This document shows, piece after piece, positions 1 through 9,523 of a stretch of 64,000 bases of DNA (position 1 is its first letter; the number at the start of each line of letters is the position of its first letter). The notes under the pieces are model-generated. The model saw only the letters and a program-made list of their open reading frames with translations. It had not been told where the DNA came from and searched no databases. The position numbers were made by a program, and so were the translations under genes. Source of the DNA: Acinetobacter chinensis (lineage in GTDB: Bacteria; Pseudomonadota; Gammaproteobacteria; Pseudomonadales; Moraxellaceae); assembly GCF_002165375.2 (NCBI RefSeq), contig NZ_CP032134.1, positions 1,612,001 to 1,676,000 of the forward strand. The letters run 5' to 3'.

Positions 1-2
1 GC

Positions 3-1976
3 ATGGTTGAAGGTGCGGACATTCTGGTTGCCATGTATTCGGAGCGGGATTCATTTGCGGTTTATCTGCTCAAACGTCATCAGATTAACCGTTTGACGCT
101 GACTCAGTATCTGTCACACGGAACACGCAAGGAAGAAGTGCAGGCTGAAGAAGAAGTTGAAGAACTGGACGGAGAGTCTGCATCGTCTGCGAGCGCAGGT
201 CCTCTGGAGCTTTATACAACAAATCTGAATACCGAAGCCCAGAAAGGCAAAGCGGATCCACTGATTGGTCGTGAGAAAGAGATTGAACGTGCCGCGCAGA
301 TTTTATGCCGTCGACGTAAAAACAATCCATTGCTGGTCGGTGATCCCGGTGTGGGTAAAACCTCTATTGCGGAAGGTCTGGCATGGTTAATTGTAAACGG
401 TAAAGCTCCAAAACCGCTGTTGAACGCAGAAGTCTACAGCCTGGATATTGGTGCGCTGGTCGCAGGCACCAAATACCGCGGTGATTTTGAAAAACGCCTG
501 AAACAGTTGCTGAACGCATTGAAAAAGAAACCAGAAGCTATTCTTTTTATTGATGAAATTCATATGATTATTGGTGCGGGTTCAAGTATGGGCAGCACTA
601 TGGATGCTTCCAACTTAATCAAACCTGCTCTGGCAAACGGCACACTGCGTTGCATTGGTTCAACCACTTTCCAGGAATACCGTCAGGTATTTGAAAAGGA
701 TCATGCACTTTCACGCCGTTTCCAGAAAATTGATGTCAATGAGCCTTCACTTTCCGAATCCATTGATATTCTGCGTGGTCTGAAATCGCGTTTCGAAGAG
801 TTTCATCATGTGAAATATGATGATAAAGCTTTGGTTTCAGCTGTAGAACTGTCAGCAAAATTTATTAATGACCGTTTTCTGCCTGATAAGGCGATTGACG
901 TCATTGATGAAGCTGGCGCACAGCGTCGTCTCAAGGCAGAACAGGACGATACACTGATTACGGTTGAAAATATTGAAGATATCGTTTCAAAAATTGCCCG
1001 TATTCCGCCGAAAACTGTTTCTAAAGACGATAAAACAGTCCTTGAACATCTTGAGCGTGATCTGAAACGTGTGGTGTTTGGACAGGATGAAGCGATTGAA
1101 GCGCTTTCATCGGCTATTAAGCTGTCACGTGCAGGACTGAAATCTCCAGATAAGCCTGTCGGAAGTTTTGTATTTGCCGGTCCTACAGGGGTTGGTAAAA
1201 CAGAAGTGACCAAGCAGCTTGCAAAATTGATGGGTGTTGAGCTCGTACGTTTTGATATGTCTGAGTACATGGAGCGTCATGCAGTTTCCCGTTTGATCGG
1301 TGCACCTCCTGGTTATGTTGGTTTTGATCAGGGTGGTTTACTGACTGACGCAATCCATAAAAACCCACATTGTGTGTTGTTGCTGGATGAAATTGAAAAA
1401 GCACATCCAGATGTTTTCAATCTGCTTCTGCAGATCATGGATCATGGTTCGCTGACCGACAACAATGGACGTAAGTCTGATTTCCGTAATGTGGTGATTG
1501 TACTGACCACCAATATTGGTGCAGAAAGTATTTCACGAGTCAGCATTGGCTTTATGGAACAGGACAACAGTCTGGACAATCAGGATGCAATGAAAAAAGC
1601 ATTTTCTCCTGAATTCCGTAACCGCCTAGATGGGGTGATTCAGTTCAAGGCATTGCCAGTGACGATCATTGAAAATGTCGTGGATAAATTCCTGACCGAG
1701 CTTCAGGCGCAGCTGGATGAGAAACGGGTTATTCTGGAGGTGGATCAGGATGCACGTGAATGGATGGCTGAAAATGGTTATGACCGCCTGATGGGTGCCC
1801 GGCCAATGCAACGATTGATTCAGGAGCATCTGAAAAAGCCACTGGCAGAGATGATTCTGTTTGGTGAGCTGGCAGAACATGGTGGAAATGTTGCTGTTTC
1901 TGTGAAGAAAGAAGATGGCAGGGCTGTTGGTCTTAAGCTTGAAGTGTTTGAAGATGAGACAGCTGAACCTGCTTAA
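3..1976 (+). CDS. clpA: ATP-dependent Clp protease ATP-binding subunit ClpA (5' end outside window)
   Basis: HSP100/Clp AAA+ unfoldase that feeds substrates to the ClpP peptidase in the cytosol. Two AAA+ modules are visible: first Walker A GDPGVGKT near residue 115 and Walker B ILFIDEIH near 180; second Walker A GPTGVGKT near 393 and Walker B VLLLDEIEKAH near 458, followed by the C-terminal D2-small domain. At 657 residues it lacks roughly the first 100 of a normal ClpA (about 750), because the window begins inside the gene; the apparent ATG at 3 is internal. A hairpin terminator follows. clpS, which usually precedes clpA, would lie outside the window. Confidence 0.96.
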   Translation: MVEGADILVAMYSERDSFAVYLLKRHQINRLTLTQYLSHGTRKEEVQAEEEVEELDGESASSASAGPLELYTTNLNTEAQKGKADPLIGREKEIERAAQILCRRRKNNPLLVGDPGVGKTSIAEGLAWLIVNGKAPKPLLNAEVYSLDIGALVAGTKYRGDFEKRLKQLLNALKKKPEAILFIDEIHMIIGAGSSMGSTMDASNLIKPALANGTLRCIGSTTFQEYRQVFEKDHALSRRFQKIDVNEPSLSESIDILRGLKSRFEEFHHVKYDDKALVSAVELSAKFINDRFLPDKAIDVIDEAGAQRRLKAEQDDTLITVENIEDIVSKIARIPPKTVSKDDKTVLEHLERDLKRVVFGQDEAIEALSSAIKLSRAGLKSPDKPVGSFVFAGPTGVGKTEVTKQLAKLMGVELVRFDMSEYMERHAVSRLIGAPPGYVGFDQGGLLTDAIHKNPHCVLLLDEIEKAHPDVFNLLLQIMDHGSLTDNNGRKSDFRNVVIVLTTNIGAESISRVSIGFMEQDNSLDNQDAMKKAFSPEFRNRLDGVIQFKALPVTIIENVVDKFLTELQAQLDEKRVILEVDQDAREWMAENGYDRLMGARPMQRLIQEHLKKPLAEMILFGELAEHGGNVAVSVKKEDGRAVGLKLEVFEDETAEPA

Positions 1977-1999
1977 CTGGTCATAAACTTAAGATAGAG

Positions 2000-2023
2000 A
2001 CCCGTGTACATCACGGGTTTTTA
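2000..2023 (+). terminator. Intrinsic terminator after clpA
   Basis: Inverted repeat ACCCGTG / CACGGGT with a 5-nt loop, followed by a T run, 24 nt after the clpA stop. Confidence 0.8.
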
Positions 2024-2063
2024 TTTATGAAGAACTTTAATACTGGTGATCCCTGGAATTTGA

Positions 2064-2417
2064 ATGGACATTGATTTAACAAAGGTTTTGAGTACTTTTG
2101 CATTATTTATGGTGACAGCTGTTGCGGAAATACTGGGCTGTTATTTTCCTTATCTGATTTTAAATCAGGGCAAAAGTCACTGGTTCTGGTTACCTACAGT
2201 TATTGCACTTGGCGTATTTGTCTGGCTGTTGACTTTGCATCCGGCAGCATCTGGGCGGATTTATGCAGCCTATGGTGGTATCTATATTTTTACCGCATTG
2301 ATATGGCTGAGATTTGTCGATCAGGTTGAGTTAAGCCGATGGGATATTATGGGCGGTATGGTGGTGTTGACCGGGGCTGCAATTATTATTTTACAGCCCA
2401 ATGGGTTGATCAGGTAA
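2064..2417 (+). CDS. YnfA/UPF0060-family small inner-membrane protein
   Basis: 117 residues with four hydrophobic stretches covering most of the chain, so a small four-helix inner-membrane protein. The pattern AEILGCYFPYL near the N-terminus and RIYAAYGGIYI in the middle is typical of the YnfA (UPF0060) family, which is structurally related to small multidrug-resistance transporters; its substrate is unknown. Length is slightly above the usual 108 residues because of a short N-terminal extension. Stands alone between the clpA terminator and a convergent gene. Confidence 0.85.
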   Translation: MDIDLTKVLSTFALFMVTAVAEILGCYFPYLILNQGKSHWFWLPTVIALGVFVWLLTLHPAASGRIYAAYGGIYIFTALIWLRFVDQVELSRWDIMGGMVVLTGAAIIILQPNGLIR

Positions 2418-2462
2418 GTCCCTTATTTGTTGAAAACAGTACCTGATACCTGTCTGACACAG

Positions 2463-2936
2463 TTATTTGAACTGACATTCAGTATTTTTAAGTTTACTGA
2501 TGAAAGTCTGCTTGTCTGAAGTCAGTGTCAGTTGAACATAGTAGGGATTTCGTTTCTGAAATTCATGCTCAAAAAACTGATTGCAGTTTTGCAGCATATT
2601 CTGATGTATCAGCTTTTTCACTTCTGTTTGACCGATATCTGCAGCAAACTGAGTAAAGTCGGATGATGTAATCAGACCTGTAAAATCAGTATGGTCTGCA
2701 AACACACGCATATCTTCAATAATAGTGTTTTGATCAATCTGATAAGGCATTGTTCGGGAATCTTCATCACTGATGACATCCAGTATTTCATTCAGTGCAT
2801 CTGCATTTTTTATGACATGCTTTGAGTCAGTAATCTGTTTCTGGATCAGATAATGATCCAGTTCTGTAGGTACGGCAGCTGTATATGCAGAAATGCAAAG
2901 AGTAATCAGCCCCAGTAATATTTTTTGTAAATGCAT
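2463..2936 (-). CDS. Hypothetical secreted protein
   Basis: 157 residues. The first about 20 residues are a typical signal peptide (basic start, hydrophobic core LLGLITLCISAYTAA), so the protein is probably periplasmic. The remainder is hydrophilic with two cysteines in the C-terminal third, which could form a disulfide. I do not recognise the family. It is convergent with the YnfA-type gene and follows the epimerase gene on the same strand after a short AT-rich gap. Confidence 0.6.
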   Translation of the reverse strand: MHLQKILLGLITLCISAYTAAVPTELDHYLIQKQITDSKHVIKNADALNEILDVISDEDSRTMPYQIDQNTIIEDMRVFADHTDFTGLITSSDFTQFAADIGQTEVKKLIHQNMLQNCNQFFEHEFQKRNPYYVQLTLTSDKQTFISKLKNTECQFK

Positions 2937-2982
2937 GATAAATCACTTATTAAAATTATGGATTAATTATACGCAAATTCAG

Positions 2983-3810
2983 TCAGATGTGTTGTGTTTT
3001 CCAGCGATAGAATGTATCTAAATCCAGTTCAATTTTTGCTTTTTCGGAACTGTAAGTCTGATCTTCTTCAACAATCAGATACGTGCCTGAACCATTGTTG
3101 ATTGCAAGATAAGCTGCATGAGCAGCCACATCAACATGGATTGAGCCTTCTGATGCTTTATTGCAGCCTGTGGCAGGACCATAGAGCTTACCGTAGCGAA
3201 GAATCACATGGTTCAGCTGGCTTTGGTGAATTCTGGATTCCATATCTGAGATATTCAAAGCATTATATTTAATAATTTCATTGTCTGAACTGATGGCTAA
3301 TGGGCTATCTTCATTTATTTTTGATGCTGATGGTTCATGAGCAAAGGCAATACTTTGGGCAATAAATTTTTGACATGGAATACTTTGTGCAGCTTCAATT
3401 AAATGGGCAGTACCTGTTTCACGAATTTTCGCATTACGCTTACGTGCTTCATGCATATGTTCAGGTTTTAAACCATGTGGTAAGTCAGTCAGTTGGTGAA
3501 TAATAATCTGAGGCGAGATTGTCTGAATTTGATTAATGAGTTGATTTTTATTAAAGACATCTACAACGACAGGGACAACATCGATTGCTTCTAAAAAACA
3601 TGCTTTATTGATGGAGCGGGTGGTACCGTATACCTGATAGCCATGTTGTTTCAGTATTAAACAGAGTTTAAAACCAACTGCGCCTGTAGCACCAGCGACG
3701 AAAATGATGGGTCTGGTGTGACTGGATTTATTATTATCGTGTTTATTCAAAATATTGCCTGTACAGATCTTAATTTTATAAAAAATATAATCTGTACAGG
3801 CAAATTGCAA
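2983..3810 (-). CDS. NAD(P)-dependent epimerase/dehydratase family protein
   Basis: 275 residues with a Rossmann signature GATGAVG near residue 40, as in extended short-chain dehydrogenases acting on nucleotide sugars or related substrates. The usual YxxxK catalytic pair is not obvious: the expected place reads KYNALNISD, so the enzyme may be divergent. The ATG at 3810 adds about 30 residues that do not fit the fold; a TTG start near 3752 would put the Rossmann strand close to the N-terminus. The gene abuts the argF stop, suggesting co-transcription with argF. Substrate unknown. Confidence 0.7.
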   Translation of the reverse strand: MQFACTDYIFYKIKICTGNILNKHDNNKSSHTRPIIFVAGATGAVGFKLCLILKQHGYQVYGTTRSINKACFLEAIDVVPVVVDVFNKNQLINQIQTISPQIIIHQLTDLPHGLKPEHMHEARKRNAKIRETGTAHLIEAAQSIPCQKFIAQSIAFAHEPSASKINEDSPLAISSDNEIIKYNALNISDMESRIHQSQLNHVILRYGKLYGPATGCNKASEGSIHVDVAAHAAYLAINNGSGTYLIVEEDQTYSSEKAKIELDLDTFYRWKTQHI

Positions 3811-4731
3811 TTAATCTTTTTTCAGATTCTCATTGATCAGAAATTCAACCAGTGCTTTCTGTGCGTGTAAGCGGTTTTCTGCTTCATCCCAGACAACAGC
3901 ATTTTTGTGGTCGAGCAGATTTTCAGAAATTTCTTCACCACGGTGTGCTGGTAAGCAATGCATGAACAGACAGTCAGGATGAGCAAGATCCATCAGTTTT
4001 TCATTGACCTGATAGTCGGCAAATGCTTTTTCACGGATTTTCTGTTCTTCTTCCTGTCCCATGCTTGCCCAGACATCAGTGACAATCAGGTCAGCATTGA
4101 CTGCAGCATCTTCGGCAGAGTCCACCAGTTCAACACAGTGAGCAAATTCGGAGAGAAACTCAGGTTTTGGCTCATAGCCTTTTGGTGATGCGATTTTCAG
4201 GGTAAAGCCCCACATATGTGCTGCTTCAACATATGAATTACACATATTGTTGCCGTCACCAATCCATGCAACGGTTTTACCTTCAATTGAACCACGGTGT
4301 TCAATGAATGTCTGCATATCTGCAAGCAGCTGGCAAGGATGATGGTCATCAGTCAGAGCATTGATAACAGGAACTTTTGAGTAGGAAGCAAAACGTTCAA
4401 CAATGTCATGACCAAAGGTACGGATCATGACGATATCCAGCATGCTTGAAATCACACGTGCTGAATCTTCAATCGGTTCACCGCGACCCAGCTGGGTATC
4501 ACGTGAAGAAAGGAAAATAGCACTGCCACCAAACTGGCTCATGCCTGCTTCAAACGATACTCGCGTGCGGGTGCTCGATTTTTCAAAAATCATACCCATC
4601 ACTTTACCAACAAATGGCTGAAACACTTCATTGTTATGCTGTTTGCGCTTGAGTTCGATTGCGCGTTGCAGAATCTGGTTCAGTTCCAGGGTTGATAAAT
4701 CGCGTAAAGTAAGGAAGTGACGTAGAGCCAT
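3811..4731 (-). CDS. argF: Ornithine carbamoyltransferase
   Basis: Transfers the carbamoyl group of carbamoyl phosphate to ornithine to make citrulline in arginine biosynthesis. 306 residues, the normal length. Signatures visible: carbamoyl-phosphate loop [10 protein letters not shown] near residue 53, the HPCQLLAD ornithine/carbamoyl phosphate motif near 132, and [10 protein letters not shown] near 265, which carries the catalytic cysteine. The start ATG lies at 4731 and the stop touches the epimerase gene. Confidence 0.96.
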   Translation of the reverse strand: MALRHFLTLRDLSTLELNQILQRAIELKRKQHNNEVFQPFVGKVMGMIFEKSSTRTRVSFEAGMSQFGGSAIFLSSRDTQLGRGEPIEDSARVISSMLDIVMIRTFGHDIVERFASYSKVPVINALTDDHHPCQLLADMQTFIEHRGSIEGKTVAWIGDGNNMCNSYVEAAHMWGFTLKIASPKGYEPKPEFLSEFAHCVELVDSAEDAAVNADLIVTDVWASMGQEEEQKIREKAFADYQVNEKLMDLAHPDCLFMHCLPAHRGEEISENLLDHKNAVVWDEAENRLHAQKALVEFLINENLKKD

Positions 4732-5271
4732 GGTTACTCCACAATAATTGCTGAATCAGAAAAGAACAACAATTAGTTGTTGGTTGGTTAATGGAAAAAA
4801 AGGAATCGGTAAATATACTATATGAACAGAAAAATGCAAAAAAAATTAGACCTATTGATGACCGTCGAGGAACCTGTCCACGCAGTAATGGATATAGTTG
4901 ATGGTTTCCTGTTCATCTTCATCAACTTTCATATTCATCAGAATACGCCATTCCAGCTCACGGATAATACCAAAATAAAACTGAGCCGAAAAATCAGGTC
5001 GAGGACAGTTAATGAGACCTGCATCGTGTGCCTGAGTCAGTGCATTGGAAATTGAACACTGAATATGCTTGGGACCCTGTTCAATAATATAGTCTGCAAG
5101 TGCTGGGTTTCGCTGTGCCTGTTCCAAAATCAGACGAAGAAATGCTGCATTTTGAGGTAATACAATATGTCTTTGAAAGTTAATCAGTGTCTGAAAGAGA
5201 TGGATCCGTAAATTTGAACAACTCCTATAAGTGATATTCTGCTCCTCAAATGATGTTATAAACATCAATAT

Positions 5272-5589
5272 ATGGAGTATTTTATGGCACGTAGACCAAG
5301 AAGAAATCATTCAAATGATTTTAAAGCTAAGGTAGCACTTGCTGCGATTAAAGCAGAAAAAACACTTGCTGAATTGAGTGCTGAGTTTGATGTTCATCAA
5401 AACCAAATTATTGACTGGAAAAATCAATTGATCTCAGCTTCCTCGCAAGCTTTCGATCAATCAAAAGCTCCAACAGAACCACCCATCGATCTAAAAAAAC
5501 TACATGCAAAAATCGGTGAGCAGGCATTAGAAATTGATTTTTTAGAAGGTGTGTTGAAGAAACTGGGCCGCTTCAACCACAAAAGTTAA
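5272..5589 (+). CDS. IS3-family transposase OrfA
   Basis: 105 residues. N-terminal helix-turn-helix typical of IS3 OrfA (NDFKAKVALAAIKAEKTLAE followed by the DNA-recognition helix VHQNQIIDWKNQL) and a C-terminal leucine-zipper-like helix (KIGEQALEIDFLEGVLKKLG) that ends where OrfB phase takes over. It binds the element ends and is the N-terminal part of the OrfAB transposase. The protein is identical to that of the second copy. Confidence 0.94.
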   Translation: MEYFMARRPRRNHSNDFKAKVALAAIKAEKTLAELSAEFDVHQNQIIDWKNQLISASSQAFDQSKAPTEPPIDLKKLHAKIGEQALEIDFLEGVLKKLGRFNHKS

Positions 5590-5675
5590 TCGACGACTCA
5601 CTTCAGATTTCAGTATCTAAGCAAGCTAAGCTGCTGAAAGTCTCCCGTGGTTGTTATTACTATCGCCCAAAACCT

Positions 5676-6416
5676 GTGAGTGCATCAGATCTGAAGCTGA
5701 TGCGATGTATTGATGAATTACATATGCAATATCCTTTTGCAGGCAGTCGTATGATGCGTGATTTGTTGAATCGTCAAGGACATCATATAGGACGACGTCA
5801 TACACGTACTTTAATGAAGAAAATGGGTATTCAGGCGTTATATTGCAAACCAAATTTAAGCCAGGCTAATCAAGCTCACCGTAAATATCCATATCTGCTC
5901 AAAGGGTTGGCTATTCAGCGCAGTAATCAAGTGTGGTCTACGGATATAACGTATATCCCTATGGCAAAAGGCTTTGTTTATTTATGTGCTGTGATTGATT
6001 GGCATAGCCGCAAGGTACTTGCGCATAGGGTATCGATTAGTATGGAGGTGGATTTTTGTATTTCGGCTTTAAATGAAGCGATTGAAAAATATGGTCGACC
6101 TGAAATATTTAATACAGACCAAGGCAGCCAGTTTACCAGTGATGCATTTATTGATGTATTGAAATCAAATGGCATTCAAATCAGTATGGATGGTAAAGGT
6201 CGATGGGTAGATAATGTGATGGTTGAACGATTATGGCGGAGCGTTAAATATGAAGAGGTGTATCTCAAAGCTTATAGCAGTGTCACAGATGCGAAAAAGC
6301 AATTAAGTGCATATTTTGAGTTTTATAATTTGAAACGACCTCATTCGAGTCTAGACAAAATGACACCAAATGAGTTTTACTATGATCAGCTACCCCAACA
6401 AAACAAGGTGGCTTAA
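5676..6416 (+). CDS. IS3-family transposase OrfB (catalytic DDE domain)
   Basis: 246 residues from the first ATG, but the reading phase is open from within orfA (through LIDDSLQISVSKQAKLL), so the real product is an OrfAB fusion made by -1 frameshifting near the GAAGAAACTGG stretch around 5560. The integrase core shows the DDE residues in VWSTDITYI, FNTDQGSQFTS and the downstream glutamate in DNVMVERLWRSVKYEE. Catalyses cut-and-join transposition. Identical to the copy at 58905-59645. Confidence 0.94.
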   Translation: MSASDLKLMRCIDELHMQYPFAGSRMMRDLLNRQGHHIGRRHTRTLMKKMGIQALYCKPNLSQANQAHRKYPYLLKGLAIQRSNQVWSTDITYIPMAKGFVYLCAVIDWHSRKVLAHRVSISMEVDFCISALNEAIEKYGRPEIFNTDQGSQFTSDAFIDVLKSNGIQISMDGKGRWVDNVMVERLWRSVKYEEVYLKAYSSVTDAKKQLSAYFEFYNLKRPHSSLDKMTPNEFYYDQLPQQNKVA

Positions 6417-7036
6417 CTAGAGCGGAATATCACTTATAAATACGCTTTTAGTTGTTCAAACAAGTGGGACCACCTCTGAATCAGGTACTGTCGTAAATCA
6501 TCCAGTTCGCAGTTGAACGGTCGGCAGATGTCAGTAAAGAACTGTTCACGTCTGTAATCGCAGATCGCAGTAAATAAGCCTTCTTTATTGCCAAAAAACT
6601 TGTAGATGGATGCTTTTGAACCACCTGCATGATTGACAATATCATCAAGTGATACAGCGTCATAACCACGCTCCAGAAACAGTTCGTTGGCGCTGAGCAA
6701 AAGAGCAAGGCAACGTTCATGACCGCGCCGGGTCTGCGGCTGATCACGAGTGGTGTTAATGGTTTCTGGTTGAGTTGTAGACATATTCAATAGGACTTTA
6801 CGGATAGAAGCTGAATGAAAACAATTGCAATTATAGCAAATGTATGTACACATTTCCTGAAATTAAAGCAATCTGAATCATTTACTCACAAATATGAAAC
6901 TCCGAAATAACAATATATATTTGTTGAATATTTGACTAAAGTTTTAGAGTATAGATTCTAAAAAGTCATAGCTCGATAAAATTTTATGGATATACTCAAG
7001 CCTCAATAAATTGAAGTGATAACTGTGGAAGGGAAT

Positions 7037-7921
7037 ATGACAGAACAATCGTCTGCAGGTTTGCGATTCAGACAAGCGCTGGAAGTGGAAAAACCATTAC
7101 AAATTATTGGCACGGTCAATGCTTATGCAGCAATGATGGCGAAGCAGGTAGGTTACAAAGCTATTTATGTTTCAGGTGCCGGGGTCGCAAACTATTCTTA
7201 TGGTCTACCTGATTTAGGCATGACCAGTCTTGACAACGTACTGGAAGATGTCCGTCGTATTACAGAACGTGTAGATACACCATTACTTGTAGACATAGAC
7301 ACAGGCTGGGGTGGTGCATTCAATATTGCACGTACTGTGAAGCAAATGATTGCTGCCGGTGCTGCTGCTGTGCATATTGAAGATCAGGTGGCACAGAAAC
7401 GTTGTGGTCACCGTCCAAATAAAGAGATCGTTTCCCAGCAGGAAATGGTTGATCGTATCAAAGCTGCGGTAGATGCAAAAACTGATTCCAACTTTGTGGT
7501 GATGGCACGTACCGATGCACTGCAGAAAGAAGGTTTACAGGCTGTAATTGACCGTGCGTGTGCATGTGTGGAAGCGGGTGCAGATGCAATCTTTGCTGAA
7601 GCGATGACTGATATCACGATGTATAAAACAGTCTGCGATGCTGTTGGTGTGCCGGTACTGGCGAACATTACTGAGTTTGGTGATACACCTTATTACACTA
7701 CTCAGGAACTGGGCGAACAGGGCATTTCAATGGTGCTTTATCCATTGTCTGCAACACGTGCAATGCAGAAAGCTGCACTTGAAGTATTCCGTTCAATCCG
7801 TGAAAACGGTACGCAGGTCAATGTGCTGGACATTATGCAGCAGCGTAAAGAACTTTACGAATTCCTCGATTATCATACTTTTGAAAATACATTAGACAAA
7901 CTGTTCACAGAAGGAAAATAA
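7037..7921 (+). CDS. prpB: 2-methylisocitrate lyase
   Basis: Cleaves 2-methylisocitrate to pyruvate and succinate, the last step of the methylcitrate cycle for propionate. Isocitrate-lyase superfamily signatures: DIDTGWGG, the catalytic-loop KRCGHRP and AEAMTD. I chose ATG 7037 because a good ribosome site (GGAAGGGAA) lies just upstream; the upstream ATG at 7016 would add seven unlikely residues. Two bases separate its stop from prpC, so they form an operon. Confidence 0.94.
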   Translation: MTEQSSAGLRFRQALEVEKPLQIIGTVNAYAAMMAKQVGYKAIYVSGAGVANYSYGLPDLGMTSLDNVLEDVRRITERVDTPLLVDIDTGWGGAFNIARTVKQMIAAGAAAVHIEDQVAQKRCGHRPNKEIVSQQEMVDRIKAAVDAKTDSNFVVMARTDALQKEGLQAVIDRACACVEAGADAIFAEAMTDITMYKTVCDAVGVPVLANITEFGDTPYYTTQELGEQGISMVLYPLSATRAMQKAALEVFRSIRENGTQVNVLDIMQQRKELYEFLDYHTFENTLDKLFTEGK

Positions 7922-7923
7922 AA

Positions 7924-9060
7924 ATGGCTGAAGGAAAAGTACTCACAGGCGCAGGATTGCGTGGTCAGGTTGCAGGTAAAACTGCATTATCAACTGTTGG
8001 TAAAAGTGGCGCAGGCTTAACTTACCGCGGTTATGATGTTCAGGATCTTGCAGAGAACTGCCAGTTCGAAGAAGTTGCATACTTAATTTTCTTTGGTGAA
8101 TTACCAACGACTGAACAGCTTGCAGCATATAAAGCAAAATTAAAATCGCTTCGCCAGTTACCACAGGCATTGAAAGAAGTACTTGAGCGCATTCCTGCGG
8201 ATTCACACCCAATGGACGTGATGCGTACAGGTGTATCCATGCTCGGTAACATCGAAACTGAAAAATCATTTGATGAGCAGCAGGATGTTGCGGACCGTAT
8301 TTTAGCGACTTTACCTGCAATCATTTGCTACTGGTACCGTTTCAGTCATGATGGCGTACGTATCGAAGAAAACACAGATGATGATTCAATCGGTGCTCAG
8401 TTCCTTCACTTACTTCGTGGTGAAAAACCAAATGAACTGCATGAGCAAGTGATGAATGTATCACTGATTCTTTATGCTGAGCATGAATTTAACGCATCGA
8501 CATTCACAGCGCGTGTATGTGCATCGACCTTATCTGATATGCATTCATGTATCACAGGTGCAATTGGTTCACTTCGTGGTCCACTTCATGGCGGTGCAAA
8601 CGAAGCTGCAATGGAAATGATCGAAAACTGGACGTCTCCTGAAGAAGCTGAGCGTGAAATGCTGGGTAAACTGGAACGTAAAGAAAAGATCATGGGCTTC
8701 GGTCATGCGATCTACAAAGACAACGATCCACGTAACGGCATCATCAAAATCTGGTCTGAAAAATTAGCAAAAGACGTTGGTGATACAGTTCTTTATCCAG
8801 TGTCAGTACGTTGTGAAGAAGTGATGTGGCGTGAGAAGAAACTGTTCTGTAACGCAGACTTTTTCCATGCGTCTGCATACCACTTTATGGATATCGCAAC
8901 CAAACTGTTCACACCAATCTTCGTGATGAGCCGTGTGACAGGTTGGGCAGCGCATGTGATGGAACAGCGTGCAGATAACCGTATTATTCGTCCAAGTGCG
9001 GATTATACTGGTCCTGAACTGCGTAAAGTTGTGCCGATTGCAGAACGTTCAGCTGCATAA
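7924..9060 (+). CDS. prpC: 2-methylcitrate synthase
   Basis: Condenses propionyl-CoA with oxaloacetate to 2-methylcitrate. 378 residues, a short-form citrate synthase like PrpC rather than the about 430-residue GltA. Motifs: GPLHGGANEAAMEM and MGFGHAIYKDNDPRN carrying two catalytic histidines, and the arginine-rich C-terminal substrate region. Immediately follows prpB. The methylcitrate dehydratase gene (acnD or prpD), which usually comes next in Acinetobacter prp operons, is absent: a terminator follows. Confidence 0.94.
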   Translation: MAEGKVLTGAGLRGQVAGKTALSTVGKSGAGLTYRGYDVQDLAENCQFEEVAYLIFFGELPTTEQLAAYKAKLKSLRQLPQALKEVLERIPADSHPMDVMRTGVSMLGNIETEKSFDEQQDVADRILATLPAIICYWYRFSHDGVRIEENTDDDSIGAQFLHLLRGEKPNELHEQVMNVSLILYAEHEFNASTFTARVCASTLSDMHSCITGAIGSLRGPLHGGANEAAMEMIENWTSPEEAEREMLGKLERKEKIMGFGHAIYKDNDPRNGIIKIWSEKLAKDVGDTVLYPVSVRCEEVMWREKKLFCNADFFHASAYHFMDIATKLFTPIFVMSRVTGWAAHVMEQRADNRIIRPSADYTGPELRKVVPIAERSAA

Positions 9061-9081
9061 ACTATCATTCAAGATGTAAAT

Positions 9082-9109
9082 AAAGCCTCACTTGAGGCTT
9101 TATTTTTTT
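9082..9109 (+). terminator. Intrinsic terminator after prpC
   Basis: AAAGCCTCA / TGAGGCTTT stem with a minimal loop followed by seven T residues; ends the prpBC operon. Confidence 0.85.
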
Positions 9110-9263
9110 GTCTTTTAAATATATAAAAAAATTTTAACCATCTAAAAATAAAATGCTTTTCAGTGAGATAGTTATATTTTATACCGAGTATAAAGTTGAA
9201 AAGACTGATTGTCAGGAAATGACATAAAAATGTCTGAAAATGATAAACGTTTCTTTATATGAT

Positions 9264-9380
9264 AGCCATATTAAAGTCAGATACAGCAGATTTTCCCTGG
9301 TTTGATGTATCTGACTTTAATACATCAACTGAGCATTGATGATCCTTTATAGCCACTGAATCAGTGGCTTTTCTTTTTTT
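9264..9380 (+). ncRNA. Candidate small RNA between prpC and the HxlR gene
   Basis: No open reading frame. Three hairpins in series: a perfect 15-bp stem TTAAAGTCAGATACA (9271-9285) / TGTATCTGACTTTAA (9306-9320) with a 20-nt loop, a 6-bp stem CATCAA/TTGATG (9323-9341), and a terminator stem AGCCACTGA/TCAGTGGCT (9351-9369) with a long T tail to 9380. A TATGAT -10-like box at 9258-9263 sits just upstream. This layout is that of an independently transcribed sRNA; the transcript start and target are inferred or unknown. Confidence 0.6.
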
Positions 9381-9523
9381 GAATGATCAATATTTTCAAC
9401 TTCAGGATGTTGTGAGTTGTATTGTTTAATTCTGTTTTTTTGAAATATCTTTCATCAACACTTTGCAAACCTGCAAAATTCCTTTAGTTTTAAATCATCT
9501 GCAAAATGGCACTGACGATATAA

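Larger units (their letters stand above)
5196..6477 (+). mobile_element. IS3-family insertion sequence, copy 1 (1282 bp)
   Basis: Ends are imperfect inverted repeats starting AGAGATGGATCC (left) and AGAGGTGGTCCC (right, reverse complement), both followed shortly by TTTGAACAAC. A 3-bp duplication GAA flanks it (5193-5195 and 6478-6480). It encodes OrfA and OrfB in overlapping phases. The same 1282-bp element occurs in reverse at 58844-60125 with a different target duplication, so the two copies arose by separate insertions. Confidence 0.95.
4852..6784 (-). pseudogene. TetR-family regulator interrupted by an IS3 element
   Basis: The N-terminal part (6784 down to 6478, starting MSTTQPETIN) holds a TetR helix-turn-helix: SLDDIVNHAGGSKASIYKFFGNKEGL. 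The C-terminal part (5195 down to 4852) is the ligand/dimerisation domain ending VDRFLDGHQ. Removing the IS and one GAA target copy joins them in frame as LRQYLIQ-TLINFQ, giving a regulator of about 210 residues. As it stands only a DNA-binding stub can be made. It is transcribed away from prpB, so it may once have regulated prpBC; that link is inferred only from position. Confidence 0.9.

Noticed and set aside
2064..2417. Small multidrug-resistance (EmrE-type) transporter
   Set aside because: The motif order fits YnfA/UPF0060, and the conserved EmrE glutamate context is not present.
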